DNA from: Oscillospiraceae bacterium
Lineage (GTDB): Bacteria; Bacillota; Clostridia; Oscillospirales; Ruminococcaceae
Length of the DNA: 52,089 bases
Assembly: GCA_003531585.1 (NCBI GenBank)
Contig: DQFX01000008.1
Span: forward strand, 1-52,089
Direction: 5' to 3'
Below are positions 8,291 through 16,472 of the stretch, in pieces. Position 1 is the first letter of the stretch. Each line of letters begins with the position of its first letter. A program made the translations under genes and the position numbers. Under the pieces are notes generated by a model. It was not told the origin of the DNA and made no database searches. It worked only from the letters and a program-made list of their open reading frames with translations.

Positions 8291-8710
8291 ATGAATCACG
8301 AGAAATCCTGCGGTGCAATAGTATACAGAAAGCGCCACGGGAACACAGAGATCCTGCTGATAAAGCATGTAAGATCCGGCTGCTGGTCGTTCCCGAAAGG
8401 CCACATGGAGCCCGGCGAGAACGAAATGCAGACAGCGATCCGCGAGATAAAGGAAGAAACGAACATCGACGTATCAATAGACGACCCGTCGTTCCGCCAG
8501 GTAGTGGTATTCAACCCACGCCGGGACATAACCAAGGAAGTAGTGTACTTCCTTGCCAGGGCGGTAACGTTCGAATGCGAGCGCCAGGAAGAAGAAATAG
8601 CCGATGTGCGCTGGGTCGAGATAGGTCAGGCAGGGGCGGTGCTGAACTACGACAACGACCGGCTGCTTGTAAACCGGGCTAAAGCATTCCTGGCAAAAAC
8701 CAAAATATAA
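8291..8710 (+). CDS. Nudix hydrolase, probably diadenosine-polyphosphate type
   Basis: A 139-residue cytoplasmic hydrolase that cleaves nucleoside-diphosphate-X substrates using Mg2+. The Nudix box runs from Gly37 to Ile59 (GHMEPGEN...REIKEETNI). The catalytic REUxEE core is intact, but the usual Gly before the last hydrophobic residue is Asn58. The opening KSCGAIVYRK and the WSFPKGHMEPGE pattern resemble bis(5'-nucleosyl)-tetraphosphatases, which would remove the alarmone Ap4A; the substrate call is inference. ATG 8291 follows AGGAAAGG at 8271-8278. It has its own promoter, and the next gene starts about 135 bp on with a separate promoter. Confidence 0.88.
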   Translation: MNHEKSCGAIVYRKRHGNTEILLIKHVRSGCWSFPKGHMEPGENEMQTAIREIKEETNIDVSIDDPSFRQVVVFNPRRDITKEVVYFLARAVTFECERQEEEIADVRWVEIGQAGAVLNYDNDRLLVNRAKAFLAKTKI

Positions 8711-8717
8711 AAAAACT

Positions 8718-8747
8718 TGCAACCTTTTTATGGGGAACTTTGTTTTA
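8718..8747 (+). promoter_or_regulatory. Putative ECF-type promoter, TGCAACC-N16-TGTTTTA
   Basis: TGCAACC at 8718-8724 and TGTTTTA at 8741-8747, 16 bp apart. The same two boxes at the same spacing precede the RCC1/Big2 gene (31490-31461, minus). The AAC-containing -35 and the spacing are typical of extracytoplasmic-function sigma factors. A TTGCAA/TTTTAT sigma-A reading has a 20-bp spacer and is poor. Confidence 0.6.
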
Positions 8748-8845
8748 TAGACAGAACGGGTCGAACGCCCGGGAGATCCAAAGCAAAAACGCGCCGGATA
8801 CAGACAGTCCGGAGCATTAATCAAACACCCAAGGGAGGTTTCACC

Positions 8846-10939
8846 ATGAAAAGAAGAATACTTGCAATGAGCATGGCGGCAGTTACCGCGCTCACATCGA
8901 CCAGTATCTGCGCACTCGCAGACGGACAGAACAGCGAAGCCCTCGCTTCCGCAATAACGATCGCAAAGACCCGCCTTGACATTCCGGAGGAGCTGACCGA
9001 ATTCAGCTACAACACCTCTGAAAATTACAAGACCACCACCTACAACCTCACATGGAGCACCCCTGCCGACGCAGACGAATACAGGGAAGTATCAGTAACC
9101 GTATGCGGAAGTCTGATACTGTCCTATTTCGACAGCTCCATGTATTCGTACAAGGACGCCGACAGCCACTTTGCAAAGCTCACCGGAGACGCGCTCTACA
9201 AGAAGGCTCAGGCAGCGGTCAAGAAGCTGAATCCGACGGTTGCCGACGTTATCTCCATCGACCGTGACAGCCTTAACATCACCATGTACGGCAGCAAAGC
9301 GCAGTTCTCTTTCGTAAGAACCAAGAACGGCGTACCGGTCAGCAACGACCGCGGCTCCATAGTGCTAGACAAGGACACCGGCGATATCATAGGCTTCCAC
9401 ATGAGCTGGCATGTCAATGCGTCTTTCAGGGACAGTAAGTCCGCTATCTCACTTGACAAGGCAAAGCAGAAGTACGCTGAGATGATACAGCTCACCCCGC
9501 AGTATGAGTTTGATTACGACTGGCAGACCAAAAAAGTGACCGCAAGACTGGTATACCGCCAGGGCCAGTACGGCGAGATAAACGCGTTCACCGGCAAAAA
9601 GAGTGATTTCAGCGCCGACGGCTACTATGACGGCAGCAACGAAACCGAAGATGCAGTCGCCGACATGGACACCGGAAAGGGCAGCGGCGAAGGCGGCTAT
9701 CAGTTCACCGAGCAGGAGCAGGCAGAGCTTGATAAGAAGCTCCCCTACGCAAGCAGCGAAGCTGTAATAAAGCTCATGCAGGCGGATAAGTGGCTGACCT
9801 ATTCCACTGATATGGAGCTTGTTTCATCTGACCTGTACAAGGTAAGCTTTACCGGTAAGGACAAGTATTACTACACCGCGAACTTCTCCAGCTACGTTCC
9901 CGACGAGAACGACTACGTTTACGAGGAGATAGTCGAGGAGGACGGTTCTGTAAGCGTTCCGGCAGTAGAATCAGCCCAGAACTGGCAGGAGGTCAACATC
10001 ACCGTTGACGCGGAAAGCGGTCAGATAATGAGCTATTATTTCTGGGATACCCGTGACAGCAGATCCAGCTCATATGACCTCGATAAGGCTGACAAATTCG
10101 CCGAGGAGATCGCAAAGACCTACGCCGGCGACCGCTTTGTGGAATACAAGGGCAATCCTTCCACTGATTACTCCTGGACAGACCAGAACAACAAGATATT
10201 CTATAACGGAAGCAGCCATTCCTGGGACAGATACTCCAGCGACATACTGGTCAGCGGAGATTCCATCAGCGTAGGCCTTAATGCAGATATGAAGCTGACT
10301 AACTACAGCTACAGCTATACTGACGTTAAGCTTCCCGATTCCTCCAGAATGCTAAGCACCGACATGGTAATGCAGAAGTTCTGGGAAAACAACGACCTGA
10401 ATCTCTACTATCTCGCAAGATTTACCGATAAGAAAACCAAGACCGTACTCGTATACGGCACCGATTCCGACGTTTACGTTGACGCGACTACCGGCGAGCC
10501 GGTGTACGACTGGCAGTATTCCTCCGATGCTGCGAACGACCTCTCCGGCATAAAGGACAAGAAGATACTGAAGATGGCGAAGGCACTGGACGATCACGGA
10601 TACCTCATCTCCACTGAAAAGTTCAGCGAGAACGACACCGCCGATTCCGCAGTATTCGAGCAGCTCATGGGCGTAAATACCGACGAAGAAAGCAAGAAGC
10701 TGACCCGCGGCGACGCACTGGTGATCTTCACAAAGTCTGTAGCAGGCGACGCCATTCCGGAGCTGAAGGGCATCTACAAGTCTCCGTTCAGCGACGTTAA
10801 GGACACCGATAAGAATGTTGGCTATTACGCTATAGCATACGCAATGGGCGCTGTAAGCGGAAACAAGCTCAACGCAAAGGCAGACTTCACCTACGGGGAT
10901 ATGATAAAGATGGTTTATACGTTCTACGCAGCGGAATAA
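8846..10939 (+). CDS. Exported YcdB/YcdC-repeat protein with SLH-like C-terminus
   Basis: A 697-residue secreted or wall-associated protein. It opens with a cleavable signal peptide (MKRRILAMSMAAVTAL..., cleavage near CALA|DG). Two long PepSY-like YcdB/YcdC repeats follow (~30-250 and ~290-570), each with EVNITVDAESGQIMSYY-type strands. The C-terminal ~90 residues (LTRGDALVIFTKSV, SPFSDVKDTDKNVGYYAIAYAMGAVSG) resemble a degenerate S-layer-homology module, which could hold it on the wall. PepSY-like domains often inhibit or chaperone proteases; no enzyme motif is visible here. Start is ATG 8846 after GGGAGG at 8833-8838. A terminator follows at once, so it is monocistronic. The upstream promoter looks ECF-dependent, implying envelope-stress control. 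Confidence 0.8.
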   Translation: MKRRILAMSMAAVTALTSTSICALADGQNSEALASAITIAKTRLDIPEELTEFSYNTSENYKTTTYNLTWSTPADADEYREVSVTVCGSLILSYFDSSMYSYKDADSHFAKLTGDALYKKAQAAVKKLNPTVADVISIDRDSLNITMYGSKAQFSFVRTKNGVPVSNDRGSIVLDKDTGDIIGFHMSWHVNASFRDSKSAISLDKAKQKYAEMIQLTPQYEFDYDWQTKKVTARLVYRQGQYGEINAFTGKKSDFSADGYYDGSNETEDAVADMDTGKGSGEGGYQFTEQEQAELDKKLPYASSEAVIKLMQADKWLTYSTDMELVSSDLYKVSFTGKDKYYYTANFSSYVPDENDYVYEEIVEEDGSVSVPAVESAQNWQEVNITVDAESGQIMSYYFWDTRDSRSSSYDLDKADKFAEEIAKTYAGDRFVEYKGNPSTDYSWTDQNNKIFYNGSSHSWDRYSSDILVSGDSISVGLNADMKLTNYSYSYTDVKLPDSSRMLSTDMVMQKFWENNDLNLYYLARFTDKKTKTVLVYGTDSDVYVDATTGEPVYDWQYSSDAANDLSGIKDKKILKMAKALDDHGYLISTEKFSENDTADSAVFEQLMGVNTDEESKKLTRGDALVIFTKSVAGDAIPELKGIYKSPFSDVKDTDKNVGYYAIAYAMGAVSGNKLNAKADFTYGDMIKMVYTFYAAE

Positions 10940-10962
10940 ATCACATCAGGGCTTAGATATAT

Positions 10963-10995
10963 GCGCTCCCGCCGGACAGCGGGAGCGCTGTTTTT
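10963..10995 (+). terminator. Rho-independent terminator
   Basis: GCGCTCCCGC / GCGGGAGCGC stem (10963-10988) followed by TGTTTTT, 24 bp after the YcdB-type gene. Confidence 0.9.
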
Positions 10996-11079
10996 CGGTG
11001 TATTGTAAGAAAAACCAATCAGAGTTTTGGCGATAATGCCCAAAATTCCCGTGAAGTGTGAAAATGTAGTGAAATCATA

Positions 11080-11108
11080 TTAACAAATCACATGTTGTGT
11101 GGTAAAAT
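11080..11108 (+). promoter_or_regulatory. Promoter of the TM2 gene
   Basis: TTAACA at 11080-11085, 17-bp spacer, TAAAAT at 11103-11108. Confidence 0.7.
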
Positions 11109-11171
11109 AAACTTGTAGTATGGAAATTATCGTGCTCCCTGAAACCCGGGAGCTGGTTTGTGGAGGTATAT

Positions 11172-11885
11172 ATGGACGAAAACTCAAGAGTAAGCCTTAC
11201 TAAGCCCACTGGTCAGGCAAGTCAGGCAGGTCAGACTGTTCAGGGCGGCACCCAGGGCTGGAGAGACCCCGCCACTGGAGAAATATACGCACAGCAGCCG
11301 GTACAGTACCAACAGGCTCCGCAGCAGGCGCAGCCCTATCAGCAGTATGCTCAGCCAGTTCAGCCAGCGCAGACATACCCCCAGGGAGTTCCGAATAATA
11401 TCCCGCAGCAGGTAAACTGGCAGGGTCAGTCCCAGAACAATGCATATCAGCCCTATCGTCAGGACGCTGTACCCCAGGGAGGATATCAGCAGCCAGTACA
11501 GCCTGTGAATGGATCGACAAAATTCTGCAAGCACTGCGGACAAGTCATTCCTGCTGACGCGGTAATATGCACCCACTGTGGCAGGCAGGTCGAGGAGCTG
11601 CGCACTGCGCCGTCAGCGGCACAGCCTATAATCATTAACAACAGCAACAACAATACGAATAATAACTTGAACACAGCCGCGATGATTCCGATGGGAAAGC
11701 CGAAAAATAAGTGGATAGCATTTTTCCTGTGCCTGTTCCTCGGTGAATTCGGAATCCACCGTTTTTACGAAGGCAAGATAGGCACCGGAATTATCTGGCT
11801 GCTGACGTTCGGACTTCTGGGGTTAGGCACCCTGATAGACCTGATAATCATTCTGTGCAAGCCGAACCCGTATTATGTAAGATAA
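11172..11885 (+). CDS. Zinc-ribbon and TM2-domain membrane protein
   Basis: A 237-residue protein. A long, low-complexity Gln/Pro-rich N-terminal half (residues ~15-115, QQAPQQAQPYQQY type) precedes a zinc ribbon (FCKHCGQVIPADAVICTHCG, two CxxC pairs), an Asn-rich linker and a C-terminal TM2 domain. The TM2 domain has two helices with the hallmark GEFGIHRFYEGKIGTG between them. TM2 proteins sit in the cytoplasmic membrane and their role is unknown; zinc ribbon plus TM2 is a common Firmicute combination. ATG 11172 follows GGAGG at 11162-11166; a GTG 12 bases earlier overlaps that site and is rejected. Own promoter and terminator. Confidence 0.85.
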   Translation: MDENSRVSLTKPTGQASQAGQTVQGGTQGWRDPATGEIYAQQPVQYQQAPQQAQPYQQYAQPVQPAQTYPQGVPNNIPQQVNWQGQSQNNAYQPYRQDAVPQGGYQQPVQPVNGSTKFCKHCGQVIPADAVICTHCGRQVEELRTAPSAAQPIIINNSNNNTNNNLNTAAMIPMGKPKNKWIAFFLCLFLGEFGIHRFYEGKIGTGIIWLLTFGLLGLGTLIDLIIILCKPNPYYVR

Positions 11886-11920
11886 AAAAACCGCCCGGCG
11901 GGGAAACCGGGCGGTTTTCT
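11886..11920 (+). terminator. Rho-independent terminator
   Basis: CCGCCCGG / CCGGGCGG stem (11891-11914) with A run before and TTTT after. It may also serve the convergent small gene. Confidence 0.88.
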
Positions 11921-11963
11921 TATGCACGGACGGGGGAAGTCCGCGCAGTCTGGAGCGTCAAAA

Positions 11964-12170
11964 TCAGCAGAGCTCAGCGAGATAGTTCTCAATTATCTCA
12001 TAAATATGGACAGGCGATGCGTCAAACCTGTTAAGCGCGTCAGCGAACTGCTGAATAGCTGTTCTGCTTGGGGTGATGTCCTCAACAAGACATTTGCCGA
12101 ATTCCACACCGTAGCCCGTATAACTTTCGCCGTCCTCGTTGGTGTACTGCTTTTCCGTGATCGTCCACAT
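11964..12170 (-). CDS. Small conserved protein, DUF6514-like
   Basis: A 68-residue cytoplasmic protein of unknown function: MWTITEKQYTNEDGESYTGYGVEF..., ending SPVHIYEIIENYLAELC. From memory it resembles the small DUF6514 family of Clostridia, which shares an acidic opening, a YG-x-E/I strand and a closing (H/V)xxIxxxxL helix. The start is the ATG at 12170, with AAGGAGAAGGAA just upstream; an in-frame extension by 27 codons would run into the promoter at 12223-12251. It stands alone, convergent with the TM2 gene. Confidence 0.7.
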   Translation of the reverse strand: MWTITEKQYTNEDGESYTGYGVEFGKCLVEDITPSRTAIQQFADALNRFDASPVHIYEIIENYLAELC

Positions 12171-12222
12171 ACGTTCCTTCTCCTTTTTATTACTGGGATA
12201 TTTTTGCTCTGTGTATACTAAA

Positions 12223-12251
12223 AGTATACCATAACCATTCGCAAATGTCAA
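12223..12251 (-). promoter_or_regulatory. Promoter of the DUF6514-like gene
   Basis: Minus strand TTGACA at 12251-12246, 17-bp spacer, TATACT at 12228-12223; AGTATAC/GTATACT words overlap the -10. Confidence 0.85.
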
Positions 12252-12360
12252 CCGATATACTGTTAAGATTCCGCTAAGAGTAACGATTAATAAAAACTTT
12301 ACAATTTGTTATATTACAATTTAACATATATAGATATCTGTTGATAATTCCGGCTAAATA

Positions 12361-12389
12361 TTGACACAAAGCGATAATTATGGTATAAT
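12361..12389 (+). promoter_or_regulatory. Promoter of the 199-residue membrane protein gene
   Basis: TTGACA at 12361-12366, 17-bp spacer, TATAAT at 12384-12389. Perfect consensus. Confidence 0.88.
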
Positions 12390-12445
12390 TAACTTTGGCG
12401 GCATAACCGCCGGAAAAACAAACTGAACAAAAGGTAGGTAATGAA

Positions 12446-13045
12446 ATGAGAGTTGGATTTGGAACATGGAGGCTTCTCTACACGGGAATAGTGCTTCTGG
12501 GAATAGGAATTGCGTTCATCGTGATGATCAGCGGAGAAATGGCTGATTACGCCAAGAGGGGAGCCGACTACAGCACATTGCAGTGGAGCGATTTCAAGGA
12601 AGGCATGATGATCGAGGGCGACCTCCCGGTAAACTACGGCTCGTACGAGGAAATCGTGAACGACGACAAGAACAAATCCATAGGCCAGTTCTATCTGATA
12701 GACGCAGGCGACGACTGCTTCATGGGTATCTACACCCCGATTGACGAGCTGATAAACTCCCTCGACGACCAGTACGACGCATGGTCTAACGGCGAGGACA
12801 TCAGCCCTGTGCACTTCAAAGGCAAGGTAACAAAGATGGACAGCCAGGACAAAGGCTTTATAAGGGATTATCTTATCTCCGCAGGATACACCAGGGACGA
12901 AGTTGACAACTATATAGTCGACCTCTACATAAAGTGCGTAGACACAGAATCTCACCCGGTAATGCTGATCATCGGAATAGCCGCAGCCGCCGGCGGAGCT
13001 GTATTCCTGCTGATGTTCGTCCGCAGAAAAATCATGGGACGCTAA
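12446..13045 (+). CDS. Two-TM protein with extracellular domain, unknown function
   Basis: A 199-residue membrane protein I cannot assign with certainty. One TM lies near the N-terminus (residues ~9-30, LLYTGIVLLGIGIAFIVMI). An acidic, probably extracellular domain follows (~35-170, with DFKEGMMIEGDLPVNYGSYEEI and YLIDAGDDCFMGIYTPIDEL), then a second TM (~172-190) and a short basic tail (RRKIMGR). The layout recalls DUF6709-type proteins of gut Clostridia. AAGGTAGG lies ahead of ATG 12446. A preceding ATG at 12441 is closed by a stop after two codons and overlaps this start. Strong own promoter and terminator. Confidence 0.7.
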   Translation: MRVGFGTWRLLYTGIVLLGIGIAFIVMISGEMADYAKRGADYSTLQWSDFKEGMMIEGDLPVNYGSYEEIVNDDKNKSIGQFYLIDAGDDCFMGIYTPIDELINSLDDQYDAWSNGEDISPVHFKGKVTKMDSQDKGFIRDYLISAGYTRDEVDNYIVDLYIKCVDTESHPVMLIIGIAAAAGGAVFLLMFVRRKIMGR

Positions 13046-13080
13046 GTTACTAGGCGCACGGGCACCCGAATATTTGACAA

Positions 13081-13114
13081 AAATCCCCCTCTCCAGCCGG
13101 AAGGGGGATTTTAT
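13081..13114 (+). terminator. Terminator of the two-TM protein gene
   Basis: AATCCCCCT / AGGGGGATT stem (13082-13110) with a T run, on the plus strand. Confidence 0.85.
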
Positions 13115-13147
13115 TATAAAAACTGCCCCTCCCGAATGGAAGGGGCA
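13114..13147 (-). terminator. glyS terminator
   Basis: Minus-strand stem TGCCCCT / AGGGGCA (13147-13124) followed by GTTTTTATAAT, 19 bp after the glyS stop. Confidence 0.85.
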
Positions 13148-13166
13148 ATATTGTTAAAACAGGATA

Positions 13167-14540
13167 TCAGAAGAAAATTCTTTCCTCGATGTAAGCCTTG
13201 ACCTCAGTCAGCGGGATACGAACCTGCTGCATGGAATCACGCTCACGTACTGTTACACAGCCGTCTGTCTCGGTGTCGAAATCGTAGGTAATGCAGAACG
13301 GAGTACCGATCTCGTCCTGTCTGCGGTAACGCTTGCCGATAGCGCCAGCGTCGTCGAAATCAACGTTGAAGTACTTAGCAAGCTCGTCGTGAAGCTCTCC
13401 TGCCTTCTCGCTGAGCTTCTTGGAAAGCGGCAGCACAGCAGCCTTAACAGGAGCCAGAGCCGGGTGAAGGTGCATTACTGTACGGCTGGTGCCGTCCTCA
13501 AGCTGCTCCTCATCGTAAGCGTCGCATACAACTGCAAGGAACAGTCTCTCAACGCCGAGGGAAGGCTCGATAACATACGGAATGTACTTCTCGTTGGTCT
13601 CGGGGTCGAAGTATTCAAGGCTCTTGCCGGAGGTCTTCTGGTGCTGAGTCAGATCGTAGTCGGTGCGGTCTGCAACGCCCCAGAGTTCGCCCCAGCCGAA
13701 CGGGAACATAAACTCGAAGTCGGTGGTAGCCTTAGAGTAGAAGCAAAGCTCCTCAGGGCTGTGATCGCGCAGGCGGATATTCTCCTCCTTCAGACCGAGA
13801 GAGAGCAGGAAGTTCTTGCAGTAGCTTCTCCAGTACTGGAACCACTCAAGGTCGGTGCCGGGCTTGCAGAAGAACTCAAGCTCCATCTGCTCGAACTCGC
13901 GCACGCGGAAAATGAACTGACCGGGGGTTATCTCGTTACGGAAGGACTTACCTACCTGAGCAACACCGAACGGAACCTTTTTGCGGCTTGTGCGCTGGAT
14001 ATTAGCAAAGTTAACGAAAATACCCTGAGCAGTCTCCGGGCGGAGGTAGATTTCATTCTTGCTGTCTTCGGTAACGCCCTGGAAGGTCTTGAACATCAGG
14101 TTGAACTGACGGATATCGGTGAAGTTAGTGGAACCGCAGTTCGGGCACTTGATACCGTGCTCCCTGATGTAAGTCATCATCTGCTCGTTGGTCCAGCCGT
14201 TTGCGTCGCCGCCGTTGTCTTCAATGAGCTTATCTGCGCGGTGACGGGTCTTGCAGTCCTTGCAGTCCATCAGCGGGTCGGAGAATCCGCCTACGTGGCC
14301 GGAAGCCACCCATGTCTGCGGGTTCATCAGGATAGCGGAGTCCAGTCCTACATTGTACTTGTTCTCCTGAATGAACTTCTTGCGCCACGCGTTCTTGATG
14401 TTGGTCTTGAGCTCAACGCCGAGGGGACCGTAGTCCCATGTGTTAGCGAGTCCGCCGTAGATCTCACTGCCGGGGTAAACGAAGCCTCTGCCCTTGCAGA
14501 GGGCAACGATTTTGTCGAGGGTCTTTTCTGTGTTGTTCAT
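13167..14540 (-). CDS. glyS: Glycyl-tRNA synthetase, homodimeric type
   Basis: A 457-residue class II synthetase that charges tRNA-Gly. It is the alpha2 (GlyQS-like) form and not the bacterial alpha2beta2 form. The opening IVALCKGRGFVYPGSEIYGG, a zinc-binding pair of CxxC motifs (CKDC near residue 95, CPNC near 135), motif 2 (FRNEITPGQFIFRVREFEQMELEFF) and the motif 3 region (YVIEPSLGVERLFLAV) are all present. An anticodon-binding domain closes the protein (residues ~355-457). It is monocistronic. The leader is only ~50 nt, too short for a T-box, so regulation by tRNA is not expected here. Confidence 0.96.
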   Translation of the reverse strand: MNNTEKTLDKIVALCKGRGFVYPGSEIYGGLANTWDYGPLGVELKTNIKNAWRKKFIQENKYNVGLDSAILMNPQTWVASGHVGGFSDPLMDCKDCKTRHRADKLIEDNGGDANGWTNEQMMTYIREHGIKCPNCGSTNFTDIRQFNLMFKTFQGVTEDSKNEIYLRPETAQGIFVNFANIQRTSRKKVPFGVAQVGKSFRNEITPGQFIFRVREFEQMELEFFCKPGTDLEWFQYWRSYCKNFLLSLGLKEENIRLRDHSPEELCFYSKATTDFEFMFPFGWGELWGVADRTDYDLTQHQKTSGKSLEYFDPETNEKYIPYVIEPSLGVERLFLAVVCDAYDEEQLEDGTSRTVMHLHPALAPVKAAVLPLSKKLSEKAGELHDELAKYFNVDFDDAGAIGKRYRRQDEIGTPFCITYDFDTETDGCVTVRERDSMQQVRIPLTEVKAYIEERIFF

Positions 14541-14597
14541 GTTTGATTCCTTTCAGCCCTGCATGGCTTGCAGGGACAGTAAAATAGTTACTTATAT

Positions 14598-14626
14598 AGT
14601 ATAACGCAAAACCGCTCATTAGTCAA
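14598..14626 (-). promoter_or_regulatory. glyS promoter
   Basis: Minus strand TTGACT at 14626-14621, 17-bp spacer, TATACT at 14603-14598. Confidence 0.85.
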
Positions 14627-14637
14627 GTATCAGGGCG

Positions 14638-14664
14638 CAAAAAACGGGAGCGTACACTCCCGTT
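14638..14664 (-). terminator. mgtE terminator
   Basis: Minus-strand stem AACGGGAG / CTCCCGTT (14664-14643) followed by TTTT, just after mgtE. Confidence 0.85.
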
Positions 14665-14671
14665 CAGTATT

Positions 14672-16075
14672 TTATCCGCCGAGGTGAAGCACCTGCAAAA
14701 GCAGAAGCCAGCTCAGTCCATAATAGGTAACGACAGCCACGAGGTCGTTGACGGTGGTGATCAGCGGACCGGAAGCCACAGCCGGATCAACTCCGATCTT
14801 CTTGAAGAACATCGGAACCAGCGTGCCGACTCCGCTGGAAATAAGCATAGCCAGCATGAGAGCCGCACCGATACAAGCTGATACCGCAAACGAGAACCCT
14901 ACCGGATACCCCTTGAACAGCATGATATACAGCCCTACGAACAGTACCGAAAGCACTCCGAGAATAAGCCCGCATGAAAGTCCGACGCGCATTTCCTTAG
15001 CAACGAGCTTGAGCTTTTTGCCCGCTGTGAGGTCCTTGTCCATCAGCACGCGGATAGTCACCGCCAGCGACTGAGTTCCCACATTGCCCGCCATATCGAG
15101 TATAAGCGACTGGAACGCCATGATTATCGTAAGCTGCGACACGACCTTCTCAAATGCGCCGACAACTCCGGATACCGCCATACCCAGCACAAGCAGTATT
15201 AGCAGCCACGGCATACGCTTTTTAAGGCTTGCGAAAAGCGGCTCATGGAGATCCTCCTCCTCTGACAAACCGCCGAGTTTTGCATAGTCGTCGCCCATTT
15301 CATCATCGACAGCTTCCAGCAGGCTTTCCAGCGTGATCACTCCGAGAATGTGATTCCCGCTGTCCAGCACGGGAATGCTGCTTTCAGAATAGCTCTTGAG
15401 CCGCTCTATGCAGTCCTCCGTCTTTTCAGTGCTGTAAACATACGGAAAGCTCTGCTGTATCAGCGGCTTTATCTCCGAGTGCTTCTCAGCGGTAAGCAGT
15501 TCCCTAAGCCCCACCGCGCCGCAGAAAAATCCATTCTCTGCCGTAACAAAAAGTATGGAGATGTTGTCGTTTTCCTTAGCCTGATCCATCAGCGCCCGCG
15601 TAGCCTCTGCCGCGGTCATTCCGGAGCTTATCGAAATGTAGTTTGTGGTCATTCGGCTGCCGATCTCATCGTCGTCAAACGACACGATAAGCTCCAGCTT
15701 TCTCCTGAGCTCCTCGTCGAGAAGCTCGAAAAGCTGATTTCTCTTTTCTTTCGGGAATTCTCTAAGAACGTCCGCCGCCGCGTCGGTCTCCATTTTGCCG
15801 ATCAGCAGAACAGTTTTCCCGAGATCCGTTTCCTTGAGGTACTCCGCGGAATTCTCCGGCTCGAAATACTCGAAAACGTCCGCAAGCTCGTCCATGTCCA
15901 GCGTGCGGAACAGCTTCGTGCGCTCCCCCGCGCTGAGAAGCTCCGCCGCCGCTGCTATATCACCTGCATGATATTCCGCGAGCCGCTCCTGAGCTGCCTT
16001 CGGTGAGAGATCGCTCCTGACAAGCTCTGCGATCTCCGCTGCGCGATCCCTGATAACTGCTTCGTTCATTGCCAT
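14672..16075 (-). CDS. mgtE: Magnesium transporter MgtE
   Basis: A 467-residue Mg2+ channel/transporter of the cytoplasmic membrane. An N-terminal helical Mg-sensing domain (residues ~1-130) is followed by two CBS domains (~135-255) and a connecting helix. Five TMs fill residues ~285-465. Family signatures are MAGNVGTQS (usually GGNxGxQ) and DPAVASGPLITTVND, which lines the pore. The CBS and N domains close the pore when cytosolic Mg2+ is high. ATG 16075 has GGCAGGG seven bases upstream; a second ATG two codons later is possible. A ~185 nt leader separates it from its promoter and holds a 24-codon reading frame, but I see no M-box riboswitch. Confidence 0.94.
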   Translation of the reverse strand: MAMNEAVIRDRAAEIAELVRSDLSPKAAQERLAEYHAGDIAAAAELLSAGERTKLFRTLDMDELADVFEYFEPENSAEYLKETDLGKTVLLIGKMETDAAADVLREFPKEKRNQLFELLDEELRRKLELIVSFDDDEIGSRMTTNYISISSGMTAAEATRALMDQAKENDNISILFVTAENGFFCGAVGLRELLTAEKHSEIKPLIQQSFPYVYSTEKTEDCIERLKSYSESSIPVLDSGNHILGVITLESLLEAVDDEMGDDYAKLGGLSEEEDLHEPLFASLKKRMPWLLILLVLGMAVSGVVGAFEKVVSQLTIIMAFQSLILDMAGNVGTQSLAVTIRVLMDKDLTAGKKLKLVAKEMRVGLSCGLILGVLSVLFVGLYIMLFKGYPVGFSFAVSACIGAALMLAMLISSGVGTLVPMFFKKIGVDPAVASGPLITTVNDLVAVVTYYGLSWLLLLQVLHLGG

Positions 16076-16143
16076 AATAGTACCCTGCCTTTCATCAAAT
16101 TTTGCTGCATCTGAGTGAAAGTGAAGCCGGGCACAGTATGCGC

Positions 16144-16218
16144 CTATTTATTCATAAAAGCGGGCAGAGCCGCAATTCCGGGCGTCATACCGTGTACTTC
16201 GCCCGTGACTGTCACCAT
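16144..16218 (-). CDS. Possible 24-residue leader peptide upstream of mgtE
   Basis: ATG at 16218 to TAG at 16146-16144 on the minus strand, encoding a 24-residue peptide with MTPG and LPAF prolines. A GAGGTGA-like site lies 13 nt upstream, somewhat far. The frame falls wholly in the mgtE leader, and its own sequence contains a GGGCG/CGCCC stem. Leader peptides that sense Mg2+ through ribosome stability are known for mgtA-type transporters in enterobacteria. Translation here is unproven. Confidence 0.3.
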   Translation of the reverse strand: MVTVTGEVHGMTPGIAALPAFMNK

Positions 16219-16265
16219 TTTTCAACTCTGCTCACCTCTCTTTTACGTTTTTTTGCAACGTGATA

Positions 16266-16295
16266 ATTATAGCACCATAATCAATTGCCTGTCAA
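16266..16295 (-). promoter_or_regulatory. mgtE promoter
   Basis: Minus strand TTGACA at 16295-16290, 18-bp spacer, TATAAT at 16271-16266. Confidence 0.82.
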
Positions 16296-16387
16296 CCCCG
16301 AAAAAATCTTTTCACAGGATTTTCAGAAAAACTCTTACAGCTTATACTGAATAAAGCTGTCGTATTTATTGACCCGCATACAGCCCA

Positions 16388-16426
16388 TAAAAAGAGGGCG
16401 CAAGCCGATATCCTCGGCCGCGCCCT
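16388..16426 (-). terminator. Terminator of the small lipoprotein gene
   Basis: Minus-strand stem GGGCGC / GCGCCC (16425-16396) with inner CCGAG/CTCGG-like pairing and a CTTTTTAT tail. Confidence 0.85.
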
Positions 16427-16472
16427 AATCATGCAGTTAATTTACCGGAATGTAGTCTGCAATATTCGGCAT

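Noticed and set aside
13389..14546. 385-codon plus-strand frame
   Set aside because: Lies fully antisense to glyS, whose motifs are unmistakable.
14541..14597. T-box upstream of glyS
   Set aside because: Leader is only ~50 nt and no T-box sequence or antiterminator fits.
16076..16265. M-box Mg2+ riboswitch in the mgtE leader
   Set aside because: GGTGAG occurs, but the rest of the conserved core (GCTGCC, GACGCCAA-type segments) is not recognisable.
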